Part shown: piece by piece, positions 13,613 through 26,600 of the stretch
How the letters are laid out: every line of letters starts with the position of its first letter
Position numbering within the stretch: the first letter of the stretch is position 1
Assembly (NCBI RefSeq): GCF_032854445.1
Contig: NC_088300.1
Coordinates: 22,613,608 to 22,673,607 of the forward strand
Direction: 5' to 3'
Length of the DNA stretch: 60,000 nt
Source: Liolophura sinensis
Lineage: Eukaryota > Mollusca > Polyplacophora > Chitonida > Chitonidae
Program-made: the position numbers and the translations under genes
The notes under the pieces: model-generated
What the model saw: the letters and a program-made list of their open reading frames with translations, nothing else
Told to the model about the DNA's origin: nothing
Database searches by the model: none

Positions 13613-14499
13613 CTCCCCATCTCAAGCACCCCTGCTTAACTGTATCACTGAACATACGTGTAACCTGCTTATTTCTGACATATACTCTTTCCTGTCAGGA
13701 AATCATTGGTCAGCCATTTCCTATCCAGGGAGTTATCCACATTACATACCGGGATTTAAGGCTTATCTTTACCCTACACAACAACATACTTAGCATATCC
13801 GAATGGTTAAGACAGTCTCTCTCTCCAATGAATTACTAAGTACAAGATGATCTATATTATAAACTTTACATTTAAAAGATTGAACCCTGGAGGTTTTGAC
13901 CGGTCAAGTACTTGAACAACCTATAAGTTGTAACTATTCATACAACATAACTACCAGCCACACAGAGGCTACATCAGACAACATATTGATGCAGCTGTAT
14001 ATGGCTCTAACAGGGGATGTGATAATGAGGATACCGGTACCTTAAATACTGCCATCTCATCATATACAATGTAGGTACCAGTGAGTAACCATGTAATATT
14101 CATTTAATTCTAAAAATAAGTCTTTATAACATTGTTATCAAACCAATTGGTGGACACCAATTTTCTTTTTTTTTTTAACCTGCTTATTGTGGTATGTAAA
14201 ACATTACTGAGCTATAATTTTTTTTTTTTAACATCATGAATTGATGACATCTGATATCACATTTTCTGCGCACTTGCTCATTTTAATTTTTATAATCCAC
14301 TCACTGAAAATCTGCTTTATCACTTGCCGAAAACAGCTTATTAATACGTTTTAAAGAGGAAAACAAATCTCACACCATGATACAATGTGCTTGACTCATT
14401 TTATGCCACCATTTCTACGCTTCAATCTTTGGAGGAGGTGAACCATTTCTTTACTGTCACTCTCCGTCAGCCATCTTTTAGCGGCTCTTCAATTTGTTC

Positions 14500-15250
14500 A
14501 ACACAACAAAACACTAAGCAATGCAATCGGATTTGGATGGTGGTATCACGTTGATTCATTATGCAGACAGAGGTAGTCTGTTTGATGAAAGAAGCTTTGT
14601 GTTATTTAATCTACTTACCGTAAATCACCAGGAAAACACGGGACCGGTCCTTCTCGTAATGCCCATAGAAACTGCCCACGAAAGCTGGAGACACGGACAA
14701 TTTCAAGGTGGAATAGTTTCTTTCAACAGGCCACAACCCCCAAATTCTGAACCATTTAAAAATAACTTCGCTTTTAAAACTACCCTAAAAACTAGCTGAA
14801 TCTATCCCTGCATGGGACCATTTGTCCAGTGCTTCTGAAACAGGGGTTTAAAAAAAAATTCGTAAAATCCTCCTATGTTTGAACAGACATCTAAAATCAC
14901 GCACCACCTCGGACGACCTGTGCAGCGAAGAGCTAGCCCGCATGCGCGTAGCAAAATTGAGGTCATAGGTCAGACTCAGTCCAGCCGCGTTGACGGCACG
15001 TCAGATGATCAGCTGAGCTTGGGATGTGAGCATGAAATGCAAAGACAGTCCAGAACCTTAGACTTGATTTTCTCTCTGCTGTCAGATATATTTTCCTGAT
15101 ATCATCACAAATGTCACTAAAAGAGGGCCTACAGTGAATGTGACGACAACAAACTTAAATTTACAATGAGCCCATACAACCATGGATTGTGTGTAAAAAG
15201 GACTCTCTTCTTCATCCTCCCTAAAATGCAGTGGTGTCTTGCTTAAGTTT
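14500..15250. promoter_or_regulatory. CpG-containing promoter-like patch
   Basis: CpG dinucleotides are locally frequent (for example cgcatgcgcgtagc near 14,939-14,953 and gccgcgttgacggcacgtc near 14,983-15,002) against an AT-rich, CpG-poor background. On the minus strand a strong donor (ttacg|gtaagtag) ends at about 14,622. An open frame of about 57 codons on that strand runs into it, starting after a ttttttag-type acceptor near 14,785. It has no in-frame ATG, so this may be a first or internal exon of a leftward gene whose introns fill 1-14,000. I recognise no protein family. The plus strand also has a 92-codon open frame here (14,521-14,799) without recognisable features. Confidence 0.3.
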
Positions 15251-16680
15251 TACGTACCTGACTAAAGGCACAATAAATCAGTCGGTATCTCAGTTCTAAT
15301 TTAGTGCAATATTCGTTTGTCTAATTTATACCTACGCGACGCCAATTTATATTGCTGTTTTATGTGAAGAATGTTTTCAGTGTCAGAGTAGGGTACAAAA
15401 TAAAACTGAAAAAAAAAATCATCTAATCTAAGGGAAAATGTGAGCTTTCCCAGCAGTTTTTCTTGAAGACATGTCTACTTGATGAGAAAACTTTGAAAAA
15501 CAGCAAAAATGATAACATCTGACCTACAAAATAAAACGATGGGTTTTGAGTTTTCGATTATTTTAGTGTTCAATTCACTCCAAAGACGCAAAGTAAAACT
15601 GGAATCACCTTACGGTGCATGTGTGCATATAGTTTCTAATGCAGTGCTGTTTATTATAGGGTAGCTGTTGTGGAGGCCTGTTCTCATATCAATAGTTTAC
15701 ATGTATATTGGCTTTTTCTTATTGTGATGATTAGTGATATCTGGGTGGTGGTTCCTTATGGCAGCTAGACAGTACCACTTAATAATTACACTGCTACCTC
15801 ATCAAAGTATCATAGTGAAGACACAACAAATGACACCTCATCCTCTCACAGTATACCTGCATGATGGTACTAATAGGCCTACAAAATAGTGTCTTTCCCA
15901 TTGATGAGCTGTAGAATATTACATTGTACTAACTCTGTTGGAAGAGATTGGGTGATTCATTATGTTTCATTTTGGAGATTCGGCTTGCACTTTTAAGCTT
16001 TTTATTCAGAAAATGGTTTGAAATAAAACCTGAAAATAGTTTTAAATAAACCTGTATATCTTATGACATTGACGCAATGTGTCATCCAAGGTCAGTGATT
16101 TACACAGGTACTCAGTTTTCTCCAGACATAATTATAGTGGAAAGTTCTTCAGTATGGGATTAAATGATTAAATGACAGACCAGTAACTGTGCAAATCATA
16201 TAGGCTACTAGCAAGGGTCAGGGATGGATTGGAGAACAGGGAACCAAGGACAGATCCCAAAGGCACCTCAGTAATGCTCAGTCAAGTGCACAGTCTCAAA
16301 CAAGATCCGCATAAAATGACAGGCTTACTGTTGAAAGCCTTCATATTCTAAAGTCACCACAGCTGCTATATTTATGTATTCTGATACATTCATAGAAATT
16401 CCTAGAATGTATTGCTATTTTGGTACATTGAGCAATGACTGCATGAAATATCAACATGTTGGGTTGATGTCCACCAGAAATGACAAGCATATCCCCCACT
16501 GATTAATCTCATCAAATACCATGGCCTGATTGCTGAGATCCTGGAACTAGAAACACACGATATTTTAACTATTTATCATAAATCACACAGGATACCGACA
16601 TCAGATTCTGCACTGGGTACTGTATTACAATAAAAATTTCTAAGGTGCAATTTACTTAAGTGCATGAAATGTTGAGTTCC
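15250..16680. other. Gene-free stretch
   Basis: No supported coding exon, RNA gene or repeat family. AT-rich with short poly-A and poly-T tracts. Confidence 0.45.
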
Positions 16681-16681
16681 A

Positions 16682-17197
16682 TCAGGTACTTGGTAATTTG
16701 TGCCCAGTCTGACAAATTGAGTAAAGTGAGAAATGTTGGTGGCAATGGCATGATATAATTCCAGCTATGAGACCAATGAAACTGCCCACTTTACCATTTC
16801 CACATATGCTTAAATCAGTGTAATATTTTCTCAAATAGAGATGGACATGTTTTAAACAATATTGCGTCTCACCTGTGACTTTTATAGGCCTACTGTAGCA
16901 CTCTCGTTCAAAATATAGATGATATGTCCAGTTATTGTTCAATATCTGCAAGGATGTAAAATGTTCCTGGTCATTAAGGTTTTCCTGATTTCGACCAAAG
17001 TAAACATCTGATGTAAACATTTGTTTTCCTGTCTTGGGACTTTTAATTGTGAACGCTTTTTGACAAATATCTGACATTCTGATTGGGCTCTTCACTTTCT
17101 CATTAGTGTGTGACAATCTCAGTGTACCACAGTGTGACATGATTTCCTGTATAAATGTACACATTGAAGTTTGACTTGTAGGCAGGAGAGTGGTCAT
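16682..17197 (-). CDS. Unrecognised 171-codon open frame, hypothetical
   Basis: This is the longest non-repetitive uninterrupted frame outside the named genes. The predicted product is mixed-composition, without signal peptide or transmembrane segment, and I recognise no domain. Within it a good donor lies at about 16,872 (gtcacag|gtgaga), after codon PIKVT. There are internal acceptor-like cag sites (for example tccttgcag at about 16,949), so part of it could be an exon of a minus-strand gene rather than a single-exon gene. In a 60-kb window one frame of this length could also occur by chance. Confidence 0.2.
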   Translation of the reverse strand: MTTLLPTSQTSMCTFIQEIMSHCGTLRLSHTNEKVKSPIRMSDICQKAFTIKSPKTGKQMFTSDVYFGRNQENLNDQEHFTSLQILNNNWTYHLYFERECYSRPIKVTGETQYCLKHVHLYLRKYYTDLSICGNGKVGSFIGLIAGIISCHCHQHFSLYSICQTGHKLPST

Positions 17198-17254
17198 AAC
17201 AATTAGAACTGAGTGGGCTATATAGTTATTTGATCAGGGTTGAACACGTCTTAT

Positions 17255-17565
17255 GAATTATTTCCACTCATACAACTGTGATCGGTTCCATGGGTGGAGG
17301 AAACCGAGGTGCCAGAAGTAAACCACCCACCTTCAGCAAATACAATTAAACAGGCAAACTTTCTGACGTGACATACAAATGTAGTACAGGTGGAATACCA
17401 CAAACTTCATGCAAGAACAACTGATCAGTAACATGAGCAAAGTCAACTTCTTATTACCATTATTGTGAATGTTGATGATTCCTTGCCAGAGACTGGGACT
17501 GAACCAACACCCTATGAGCATATCTGAACCGCTGTACCTGTGATAACCTCACACGAGAACAAGGT
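17255..17565. mobile_element. SINE-like fragment, family D
   Basis: Contains ggtggaggaaaccgaggtgcc, agtaaaccacccaccttcag and actttctgacgtg. This order is shared with the fragment at 24,128-24,275 (gtagaggaaaccagataacc, agtaaatcaaacactcc, actttctgac) and loosely with 58,110-58,240 and 59,528-59,650. The ends are unclear. Confidence 0.5.
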
Positions 17566-18636
17566 TTCAAATGCCAAAGTGTAATGTGAGTTCACTGTTT
17601 GCAAATGAGATTTTCACTCCCCTTTTCTCTGGAAAAGGGTGCAACAAGAACGATGTCGAAATAAACGCCCTCATTTTGCACTTACACATTCGCATGTGTA
17701 AGAACACTGCACTTGGGCTACACACTTTTGTGGATTCAAACACAGCCTGCGTGCCTTGTTGATTGAAGAGATGGGCATCTTAACCTCTTGGTCATGGTCC
17801 CTTCCAAGCGTCTAATGCATTGTTATTGGAGATAGCAGAAGATTAAATGTTGTCACTGATGTTCTTATCTAGTTCTCCTTGCTACAGTTTACACTGAGGT
17901 GTTGTGCTTGCCCCATGCGTTGCCAGTCTCATTTACCTGTACACCTGGTACCACCATCATTTAAATCAAGTGCAGCTTTCAAACAGATAAAAACCAGCGT
18001 GAAATCAATTTCAAACATTTAGCTGATCATTTTTTGCTGTAAATAAAAATACTGTGAATTTATCTTTTATACATCCATGCAGATTCCCCAAACTGTAGAT
18101 AATAACAAAATATTCTGTATCACCAAGCTCTAAAAAAAAATGTCACTGGATGATTAATATAGCAAGCTGTTCAATTTTAATAATAAACTAATACGAACAC
18201 ATATTTCAGTAGTCATAAGATACATTTATATTACATTTCAGAACTCAAACAATGAAAGTCAGCACTGACAGTTCTTATGGTGTTATATGTATCATTAATA
18301 TATACGAAATAAACAATCATTCACTCTTGCAAAAAAACCTTAAACTTCACAATCATTTCATGACTTTAAAAGTTGTTGACTACTAAAATCTCCCGGTAAT
18401 TTAAAAGTAAATCACTAAAACTCATGACGGGATGTAGGCCTACAATTCAAGCCTAAAATAAACTTTTAGTGACTACGTCAAGTTTCCCATTAACATTAAA
18501 ATTCACATAAATTTAACAACACGAAGCTGGTCGGTGTTATTGGCGAAATAAAACAAGTGCCGAGATTAACCCACTTTCCTTTTATAAGGTACTGAATACT
18601 GCATAAATATGCACATTATACTGCTGAAATGACGTG

Positions 18637-18964
18637 ATCTGTAACTGACATTAGACTGGGCAAACAGCCACATGAGTATCAGCAAACACTTATTGTCACA
18701 GTGAGACCTAGGCTAGGGAAAACCACAAATTGTCTGTCCAACGTCAGGATTGAGCTGGAACCTAAGAGATAAGAATCTCTTCCACTGGGCTAAATCATGG
18801 ATCTGTAACTGACATTAGACTGGGCAAACAGCCACATGAGTATCAGCAAACACTTATTGTCACAGTGAGACCTAGGCTAGGGAAAACCACAAATGGTCTG
18901 TCCAACGTCAGGATTGAGGCGGAACCTAAGAGATAAGAATCTCTTCCACTGGGCTAAATCATGG
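18637..18964 (+). repeat. Two tandem copies of a 164-bp unit
   Basis: Copy 1 is 18,637-18,800 and copy 2 is 18,801-18,964. They differ at only a few positions (aaattgtctg versus aaatggtctg, gagctgg versus gaggcgg), so the duplication is recent. The unit itself looks like part of a SINE-type element: cacagtgagacctaggc, an aggattgag.tggaacc block reminiscent of box B, and a ctcttccactgggctaaatc end. Confidence 0.9.
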
Positions 18965-19190
18965 AGTACAGTGTGGGGAGAATACCTTGGGTGACATTGT
19001 TTACTGTCAACTATTCTAAGTAGTGTGATCTTTGAAGTCAGCAACTAGTTTTACACTGTTGATCAGTAAATAATAAAACATGACAACAACATATATCGTG
19101 TGAAACAAAACAGCCCTTGTAACCCAAAAACCCTTTTTTTTTTTACCTACACAGTACTCATCTGTTTTGATGATGATGAAATTAACTTAA

Positions 19191-19469
19191 GACCTATACC
19201 TGGGTCATGTAACACCTAAGACTTTAAAAGAGGAAGTTGTAACTTCCTCGCTTGGCGTTCAGTATGAAGAGGATAGGGAAATGACTGGTTGACCGTATCA
19301 GTATAATGGCTCGGGCGGGGCATCTCGGCAAAGCAGCATTAGATAAAAGTGCTGTGGAAATCCGCCCTGCGACAAAGAGGCACATTACATACACCCTAAA
19401 GATTCCCTCGTCGTCATACGACTGAAAAATTGTTGAGTACGACGTTAAACCCCAAGCACTCACTCACTC
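19191..19469 (+). mobile_element. SINE family B, copy 1
   Basis: Shares the whole order with copies at 25,321-25,589 (reverse) and 54,875-55,213: agaggaagttgtaacttcctc, a ataatggctcgggcg block, gcagcattagataaaag, cattacatacaccctaaag, and the end gacgttaaaccccaagcac with a cactcactc tail. Non-coding, interspersed, and probably a non-autonomous retroelement. Confidence 0.85.
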
Positions 19470-20390
19470 TATAGGATATGGTCAAATATGGTCAGATTAA
19501 ATTGGTAATAGATTTAATAGGACAGACGGGAGTTGAAAGTTGCATGTTTCATTGCAAACTATTAAAGGCCAAACAAAGATACTGTAATTCCTCAACCTTT
19601 TCACATACAAAACAGCAGCTTTCAGTGCAATTTATGCACACTTATAATTTGATTTGGCTTATAATTTATAATTTTGGCCTTGCAAACATGCAAAAAAGTT
19701 GAACACTTACAGTAAGCTGTCTTGAATCTCAAGACCAAGTGTAAAACTAACCATGGCAAAAATGGTCTTTGTGCTTATCATGAAGAGAAAATAAACGCCT
19801 TTTACAAACTGTAATAAATTTGATATCAACAGCAACATAAGAAATTTATCAATACTATGTCCATTTATGCATAGTTTTGGTAGTCTTTTATTCTAGCAAA
19901 TAAAATATTGACACACAAGAATTAGTGTAGCTAACACTCAAGCAACACATATACATTGGTTCTGTCTTCCCACTTCATAAAAGGCACAGATATATAAATG
20001 TTGAGGGCTGCTCTTTTAAGAGGCGTTTAAAAAACATTTCTGTTGGTTAAAAATATCTGAACGTGTAACACATAGGTTAAACAATTTTATGACAATCACA
20101 ACAGGGAATATGCACATATACAAAGTCACTGACTACTTATATATTTTAGAGCCTCATTCAACATACGATGGAAACTTTAAGATTTGGATCTATAATAATA
20201 AGTTTGCAGAACATTCATTTCAGACTAAAGCACCATACAACACTCCCAACAAAATAAATCACCATCAGTCAAAGAGAAATTAATTACTGTATTTGACCTA
20301 AAATTTCACACACAAAAATCATTTTTAGTGACAAAAGGCATTTTTCGGGGCCAAAAAAAAAATGAAGGCTATAAAGTATTACCTGTGTTA
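19470..20390. other. Gene-free stretch downstream of CMTR2
   Basis: AT-rich DNA without a supported gene. It lies beyond the predicted 3' end of the minus-strand CMTR2 gene. Confidence 0.45.
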
Positions 20391-20392
20391 CT

Positions 20393-20398
20393 TTTATT
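20393..20398 (-). terminator. Polyadenylation signal candidate for CMTR2
   Basis: AATAAA on the minus strand, about 157 bases after the CMTR2 stop codon. It is the first canonical signal seen downstream and gives a short 3' UTR. Confidence 0.5.
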
Positions 20399-20554
20399 TC
20401 CCACCAAAACATCATCTTATTTCTCAGACAAACCTCAAGACATCTTCCAAACATGACTATGATCCTCAATAGTAAATTTGTGATGGGTGAATTTTGGATC
20501 AAACACAGCAAGTGGTGTATCACAGACATGACTCTAGAAATACGGGTCCATCTG

Positions 20555-20670
20555 TCAAGTCACATGATTAAGCAGACCATAACGTCTCTTCTCTTCACGG
20601 ATGATGCTGCTGATGAAAGACTGGAGGCAACGGTCATTTGACGTCTTTAAAAAACTCACGAACTTGTCAG
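20555..20670 (-). CDS. CMTR2: CMTR2 coding exon 12 (stop codon exon)
   Basis: Acceptor gaatttcag, phase-1 entry. Encodes DKFVSFL and [12 protein letters not shown], then LLNHVT and TGA. It matches the FIIQREREE tail of human CMTR2 in position and character. Confidence 0.9.
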
Positions 20671-23600
20671 CTGAAATTCACAATAAACGAATTAGATTAC
20701 ACATCCTTAGAATTTTTTTTTCCTGATTTATGAAGAGGAATGTATTCAACATTAGTTATGGAGTACACTGAAATGTTTTTCATACCAATTATCATGACAG
20801 TCTGAGCCAGATATCACTATACAGATAATTGTAACTATAATATTTATGCAGTCAAACTTTATATGTGACGTGAAAGAAGTGAAAAGAAAAATTCAGGTTA
20901 GAACGTCTCACCAGATAAAATGTCTGTAATGGGTATCACTTCCAGAACTCCGGTATTTTCACTGTGGATCTCCTGTTTGAGACAGTTAGTGAGGTGTTCC
21001 ACATACCAGGGGAGACAACCCTCAAACCTTTGACAGACCACAAACAGATCTGCCATTAGCGATCCTGTGCATTCAATGGCTACCTAAAAATGGAAAATGG
21101 AAAACTCAGTATCTTAAAAGTAACAGAGTGGACAAATTTTTCAAAGATTTACACGGGAATGTGATATTAATAGAGAAAATACCCATCATTCTAAAGATTT
21201 AATTCTAAGATCTACTTGTATACAGAGCCAAATCCAGATATTATACAAGTCCAAATACATGTATATACAATTCTGTTAAAAGAAAAATGACAAGTAATGT
21301 AAATTTTGAAAACAAAGATTTCATTTTCTTTTCTGACATTTTTTTTTTTTCGTTAAAAACTACAGATGACAACAAAATAAAAGCTGAACTATTCAGTCAT
21401 AATGAACTCTCGCTGACTTACACTTCACTTGTATTTCCCAAAGCTTATCAATAGCAAAACAGGCTATAAATAAACCACACATCAGTGATGCTCACCTTTT
21501 CAAAACTGTAGTATAACAGGTACAACAGTCCAGCTGTGTACCTTGTTAGTACTGTATAAAGATGAAAGACAACGGTAGAGCCACGTGGCAATATCTGAAA
21601 GTAAAAGCACGCATTACTATACATGTCAAATGTCAGTTTCATTCAGGGTTCAGGCTTCACACAGTACTTTCTGACTGTCTTTATAGGCTATTAGGCCAAT
21701 TTCACGCAACATTGAGCAAACATTCAGGAAGCTCAAGATATACCTGCTATGGCAGATCGAATAAGAGATAAAGATCAAAAGTGAGAGGATTTAAACTCAA
21801 CAATGAAACAGTTGTTCTGAGATGAATAACCCTTATATAACCCTCAACTGTTTTGGTATTGTGTATAAAGAAGGCGACCAACGACTACAAATCTCATGTT
21901 TTACTCCCTCTTGCGCATGCAAAACACTCTCCAATGGCGTACAGGGAACAGATCAGTCTGTTTCTAAAATGGGATGTTCAGTTTGTTGACAAAAATCAAT
22001 GGTTATACATGACTCATGCCAGGCGTACCAGAACAATTTACCATGACAATGGTACGTACTTTTCATTCCAATCTTGGTGAAAGCTACTGTGACATCATGA
22101 GGTCACAGAAAGGTTAAGCTTTGTAATCCTTGTGTAGCAGGCATAAAGTGTCATCGTCAAAGTTTACAAGCAGATTGGTGTCTCCGAATGTTCCACCATT
22201 AAACAACTTGCTGATTAATTTCCAACAACCACATTTGTGATCTATTTGATACTCGTTCGAATTGAAATCAGACACCCCGTTATAGACTGGTACACATCTT
22301 GTTAAGTAGCAATGGTTTCACCTGGTGTATATGGCACTAAAGTCCACATGCTATTTAGAATAACCATGCAGCGATGGTCCAATACTATTTAGCATGGGTG
22401 TGGAAGCAATGATAGGGATGATGAGTTTTTTCTCATTCAAGCACCTATGAACCACATTTAATATTGTAGGGAGGGTTATAGGATAGAAATAATGTTCTTG
22501 CTATGGGTGTCTCAGGCACCTAATTCAACCTAATTCAACCTAAATTAATGATCTCATCCACTTTATTGACAGTCAAACTGCCATTACGATAGCCGTAGCA
22601 GGAACATCATTTCTTAAATATATCCCATAATGGTGACGTGACTTGTGCACCCTAAGTTTCTGCTCTTGTGGTGGAAGGAAAAAGTGAATAAACTCTGTAA
22701 CTTTGTGAATCGATTCTATAGATATATTAGTAACACTAAAGAGTTTAAAGATTGATAAATGGTCCGATAGATAATATAATACATGTACCTGCTATACCAC
22801 TTGTGTATAAAAGTCCTCATTCCAAAAACAAATTACATATTTAAACGACATGTTGATTCACTATTTAATACCATTAAAAATCAAAGTTTATGTTAATAGG
22901 TCAAGTCAAGAATTGTTTATTAAATATGAAAACATTTCTCACGTACAGTGAATATTTCACATATACTTTCTGTCAACCTAGCCTGGACTGACACTTCCTC
23001 CATTAACGGCTCTTCACAATCTCCTGCGCAGGTTACATCTATGTAAACAAGTAATGGACTGACACCCTGAGGAGGAGATGTCATTATCTGAAATGTAATA
23101 AAACAGATTTTATTCTATTTATCTTTATATACTTTTGATAAAATTTTCTTTTTTTAAACTTTGCCAGACTTTCCATATGATATATGTTCAAAACCAAGGT
23201 TATGGTGGTATTGGGAAACAAATGACATGAAAATAGCTAACATTTCCAAAAGTTTATAAAATATTATAACTCTAATCCCTCTTTAGCAGGTAAATGTAAA
23301 AGTTGTAAAAATGTGTGCGTTCACAGGACCATGTGGTCAAGCCAGTTTTAAGCCAGTTTAGACGTTTGTCCGTTCACACGGTCACATTTAAGCCAGCTTA
23401 GTAACTGCAAGGTAATCCTGGCTTTCACATATCTGAGGCATTTAATCCATTTACTGTTCACACGATGCAGATAAACTGGCTCAAGTCCTGAAACTGGCTC
23501 AGAGCCAGCAGGGGCAAACAAACCAGATTAAATGCCCCTGTTTTGCCTTCACACAAGCGACGTCAAACTGGCTCAAAGCCACTATCGGATTTAAACCAGC

Positions 23601-26600
23601 TTAACTTTGCCCGTATGAACGGGGTATAATTATCTTTTTGAGGGTAAGGAAGTATCATAAAATTTATACGCAAAACAAAATTTTCATGAATCTTACCTGT
23701 ATACGTGCTGGTCCATATTTGTCCTGAACACATTGAAGATAAGGAAATGACCACTTGGAGAGGTCAAGGACATGAAGAACAGAGGTCAGGAGGTCAGGAT
23801 ACAGACTCGTCAGAATACTCTCCAGTACCTTGGAACTTTGTTTCACCAGATCTGCTTTCAAATTTGTTCTATGTTCCTTGAGCTTAAAACAAACAATGTT
23901 AATATTGACAAATGTTCATTGTTATCATAAAGGAAAAGATTTATTTATTTATTTGATTGGTGTTTTATGCCGAACTCAAGAATATTTCACCTATACAACG
24001 GTGACCAGCATAAAGGTGGGAGGAAATCGGGTAGAGCCCAGGGGAAACTCACAACCATCCACAAGTTGCTGCCAGACCTTCCCAGGTATGTAAAGGAAAA
24101 GAAACAGCGTAAACCAATAATAGACATGTTTATTTATTTACTTACTCGGTTGGTGTCTTAATGCCTTCCTTAGGATTATGACAACGGTCCGGTCTATTGG
24201 TAGAGGAAACCAGATAACCAGGAGTAAATCAAACACTCCATTGTCAAGTATCTGGAAAACTTTCTGACTTCAGACTACAGTCAAAGAATTCAAGGAAGCA
24301 ACTTTGTTAGTCAAGATCCAGAGAGTCGCAATTACCCCTTATCTTATAACTGTCTGAGCCAATGAGGGACTCTCAACTATAAATGCATTAAAATAAAATA
24401 AACTACAATATGTGATACATACTTTAGCAAATAATACTGTAGTATGGAGACACCATATAAATATATTAAACTCAGGTAAGAAGTACATAAACATAAGAGA
24501 GTACATACCTGTACATGAGGTGAAATATCCCACAGTTCAGACAAAAGTGTGTTGTCACAGAAACGTGAACTCTGTATCCTCGACAACGGCCTCCCTCTGG
24601 TCACAGAAATCCCGTAAACCCCCAAATGCGGATTCTCATCATGCTGAAAAAAAGAAACAAACAAAAGGAAATGATAACATGTTTTGAAACTGAACATGAA
24701 CAGTTTAGGTCAGGCTTTTACAGCTATTCGGACACATGGTTATGGCATCACTAAAGTCAGGTCAAAAAGCCGATTATTATATCGGTTTGTTGACATGACA
24801 TCTCAAGAAATCCTTCTATGGTGATACAACTGCTTCGGTAATTTAAGAAATGAAATCAGCACTTTCAATCTCTTGGTACGGAGCCAGTGACTTTGATTGG
24901 TACTAAAGTATAACCTCTCCAGCCAAACAGGTGTGAAAGTAGGGGTACTACATTTCTAGTCAGCTAAAAGTCAGGGCCCACTATCATAAAACTTTGTCAA
25001 TCAATTTTTCATAACTTTTTTCATAACTCATAAATAACGTCGCTTTGGTACAAGAACCTACACAACTTCTGTTTCAAAAAATATAATTGACAAAGTTTTG
25101 TGAAAGTGACCTCAGGATGGTAAGTTGCTAACTTATCTTGCTTTACGGAGACTGCTGTTACCTGTGGTTAATTTTTTGTCACTTCTTTTCCTTTGAATGG
25201 AATAAAAAGCCTATTTTGTGAGATGTCTCACTTGAGCTAGCATTTCCTGGTCTTAATGTCAATCAAGGTTTGAACCATTTTTAGAAGACAAGTTAACTTA
25301 TAAAACATTAGCTGTCATAAGAGTGAGTGATACAGTGCTCGGGGTTTAACGTAGTACTCAACAATTTTTCAGCCATATGACGAGGGAAGAGTCCTTAAAG
25401 TGTATGTGATGTGCCTCCTTGTTGCAGGATGGATTTCCACCGCTCTTTTATCTAGTGCTGCTTCACTGAGATGACTTACCAAAGGCACTTAAGCCGCCAC
25501 GCCCGAGTCATTATACTGATACAAGTCAACCAGTCATTGCACTATCCCCTTAATGCTGAACGCCAAGCGAGGAAGCTGTCATAAGAAGCTATTATCACCC
25601 ACACTATGGTCAGTACCTATCATGAATGTGTCTCTATCTTAATATCACATTAAGTTTTCTTAAAAAAAAAATCACACACAAAGTGACATTAACTGAAAGG
25701 TTGTACCTCTACAATATGTCCCAGAATTTCTTTGGGAGGAGTTTGTTCTTGATATTGATTGGTTGGTAAGTTCTCCAGTCTCTGTAACCATGGTATCTGA
25801 GACTGGGAGTGCCTATCTCTGAATGTCCCTTCTCTCTTGTGAGGACCTGGATCTCTCTGAAATAGCCCTTTAGGCCATCCAACACTCCTCTGCAAAATAT
25901 ACATATAAAGTCAAGAACAATAAGAGCAAGCCTCATTCTTCTGTAGTGTCCGTATTAACATGCTATACTGGTGGACAAGAAATGGACAGATAAATATATA
26001 AACATAACGGATCACAATCAAGAACCAGCCATTCATACCAATAAATAAAATATATCAACATGCAGACATGACATAAAAACTGGAATAAGAAGACTACATA
26101 AATGTCTTGATCTTAAACCTAAAGTTCTGTGCATAAAAATGCACTCTCAAAAGCTTTAAAATGATATTTTTGAACCCTATACTTAAATTCTACCGATACA
26201 AAACTGATCGCACTTTAAAGAAAAAAATCTTAAGTTGTCCCATAACGTGGGTGAACACGCTGGTGAATATGATTCCAGCAAATGTATCATTTGATGAATG
26301 ATGTATTTTACGTGATATACAGTCATTTATAAATACAAAGCTCAGATATACCAAGGTCTGACTGAGGGTAAGTCCAAATCGGTGATTGAATAATAATACT
26401 ACATAAAACCTTGCGTAATCCAAGATATATTCCTTTTCATTCAAGAACACAAAGTATATAGTGTTGAGAAGACATCTTGAAAAGTTACCTTTTTGGGATA
26501 TTTTCCAACCTTGTCATAGAAACAGATTTGCTGGAGCTGGTACTTCTCTATGTAAGACTCTGTACAGTAGTCTTTCAGGCATCGGATGGCAGCCGTTAGA

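Noticed and set aside
14521-14799. Plus-strand 92-codon frame as a gene
   Set aside because: It has no domain and no splice or promoter support on that strand. The minus-strand donor in the same place is the stronger signal.
21900-21965. Antisense segment with a CMTR2-like [10 protein letters not shown] peptide as the missing micro-exon
   Set aside because: An acceptor exists (ccattttag), but no donor gives a phase compatible with coding exons 9 and 10, and one entry phase creates a stop.
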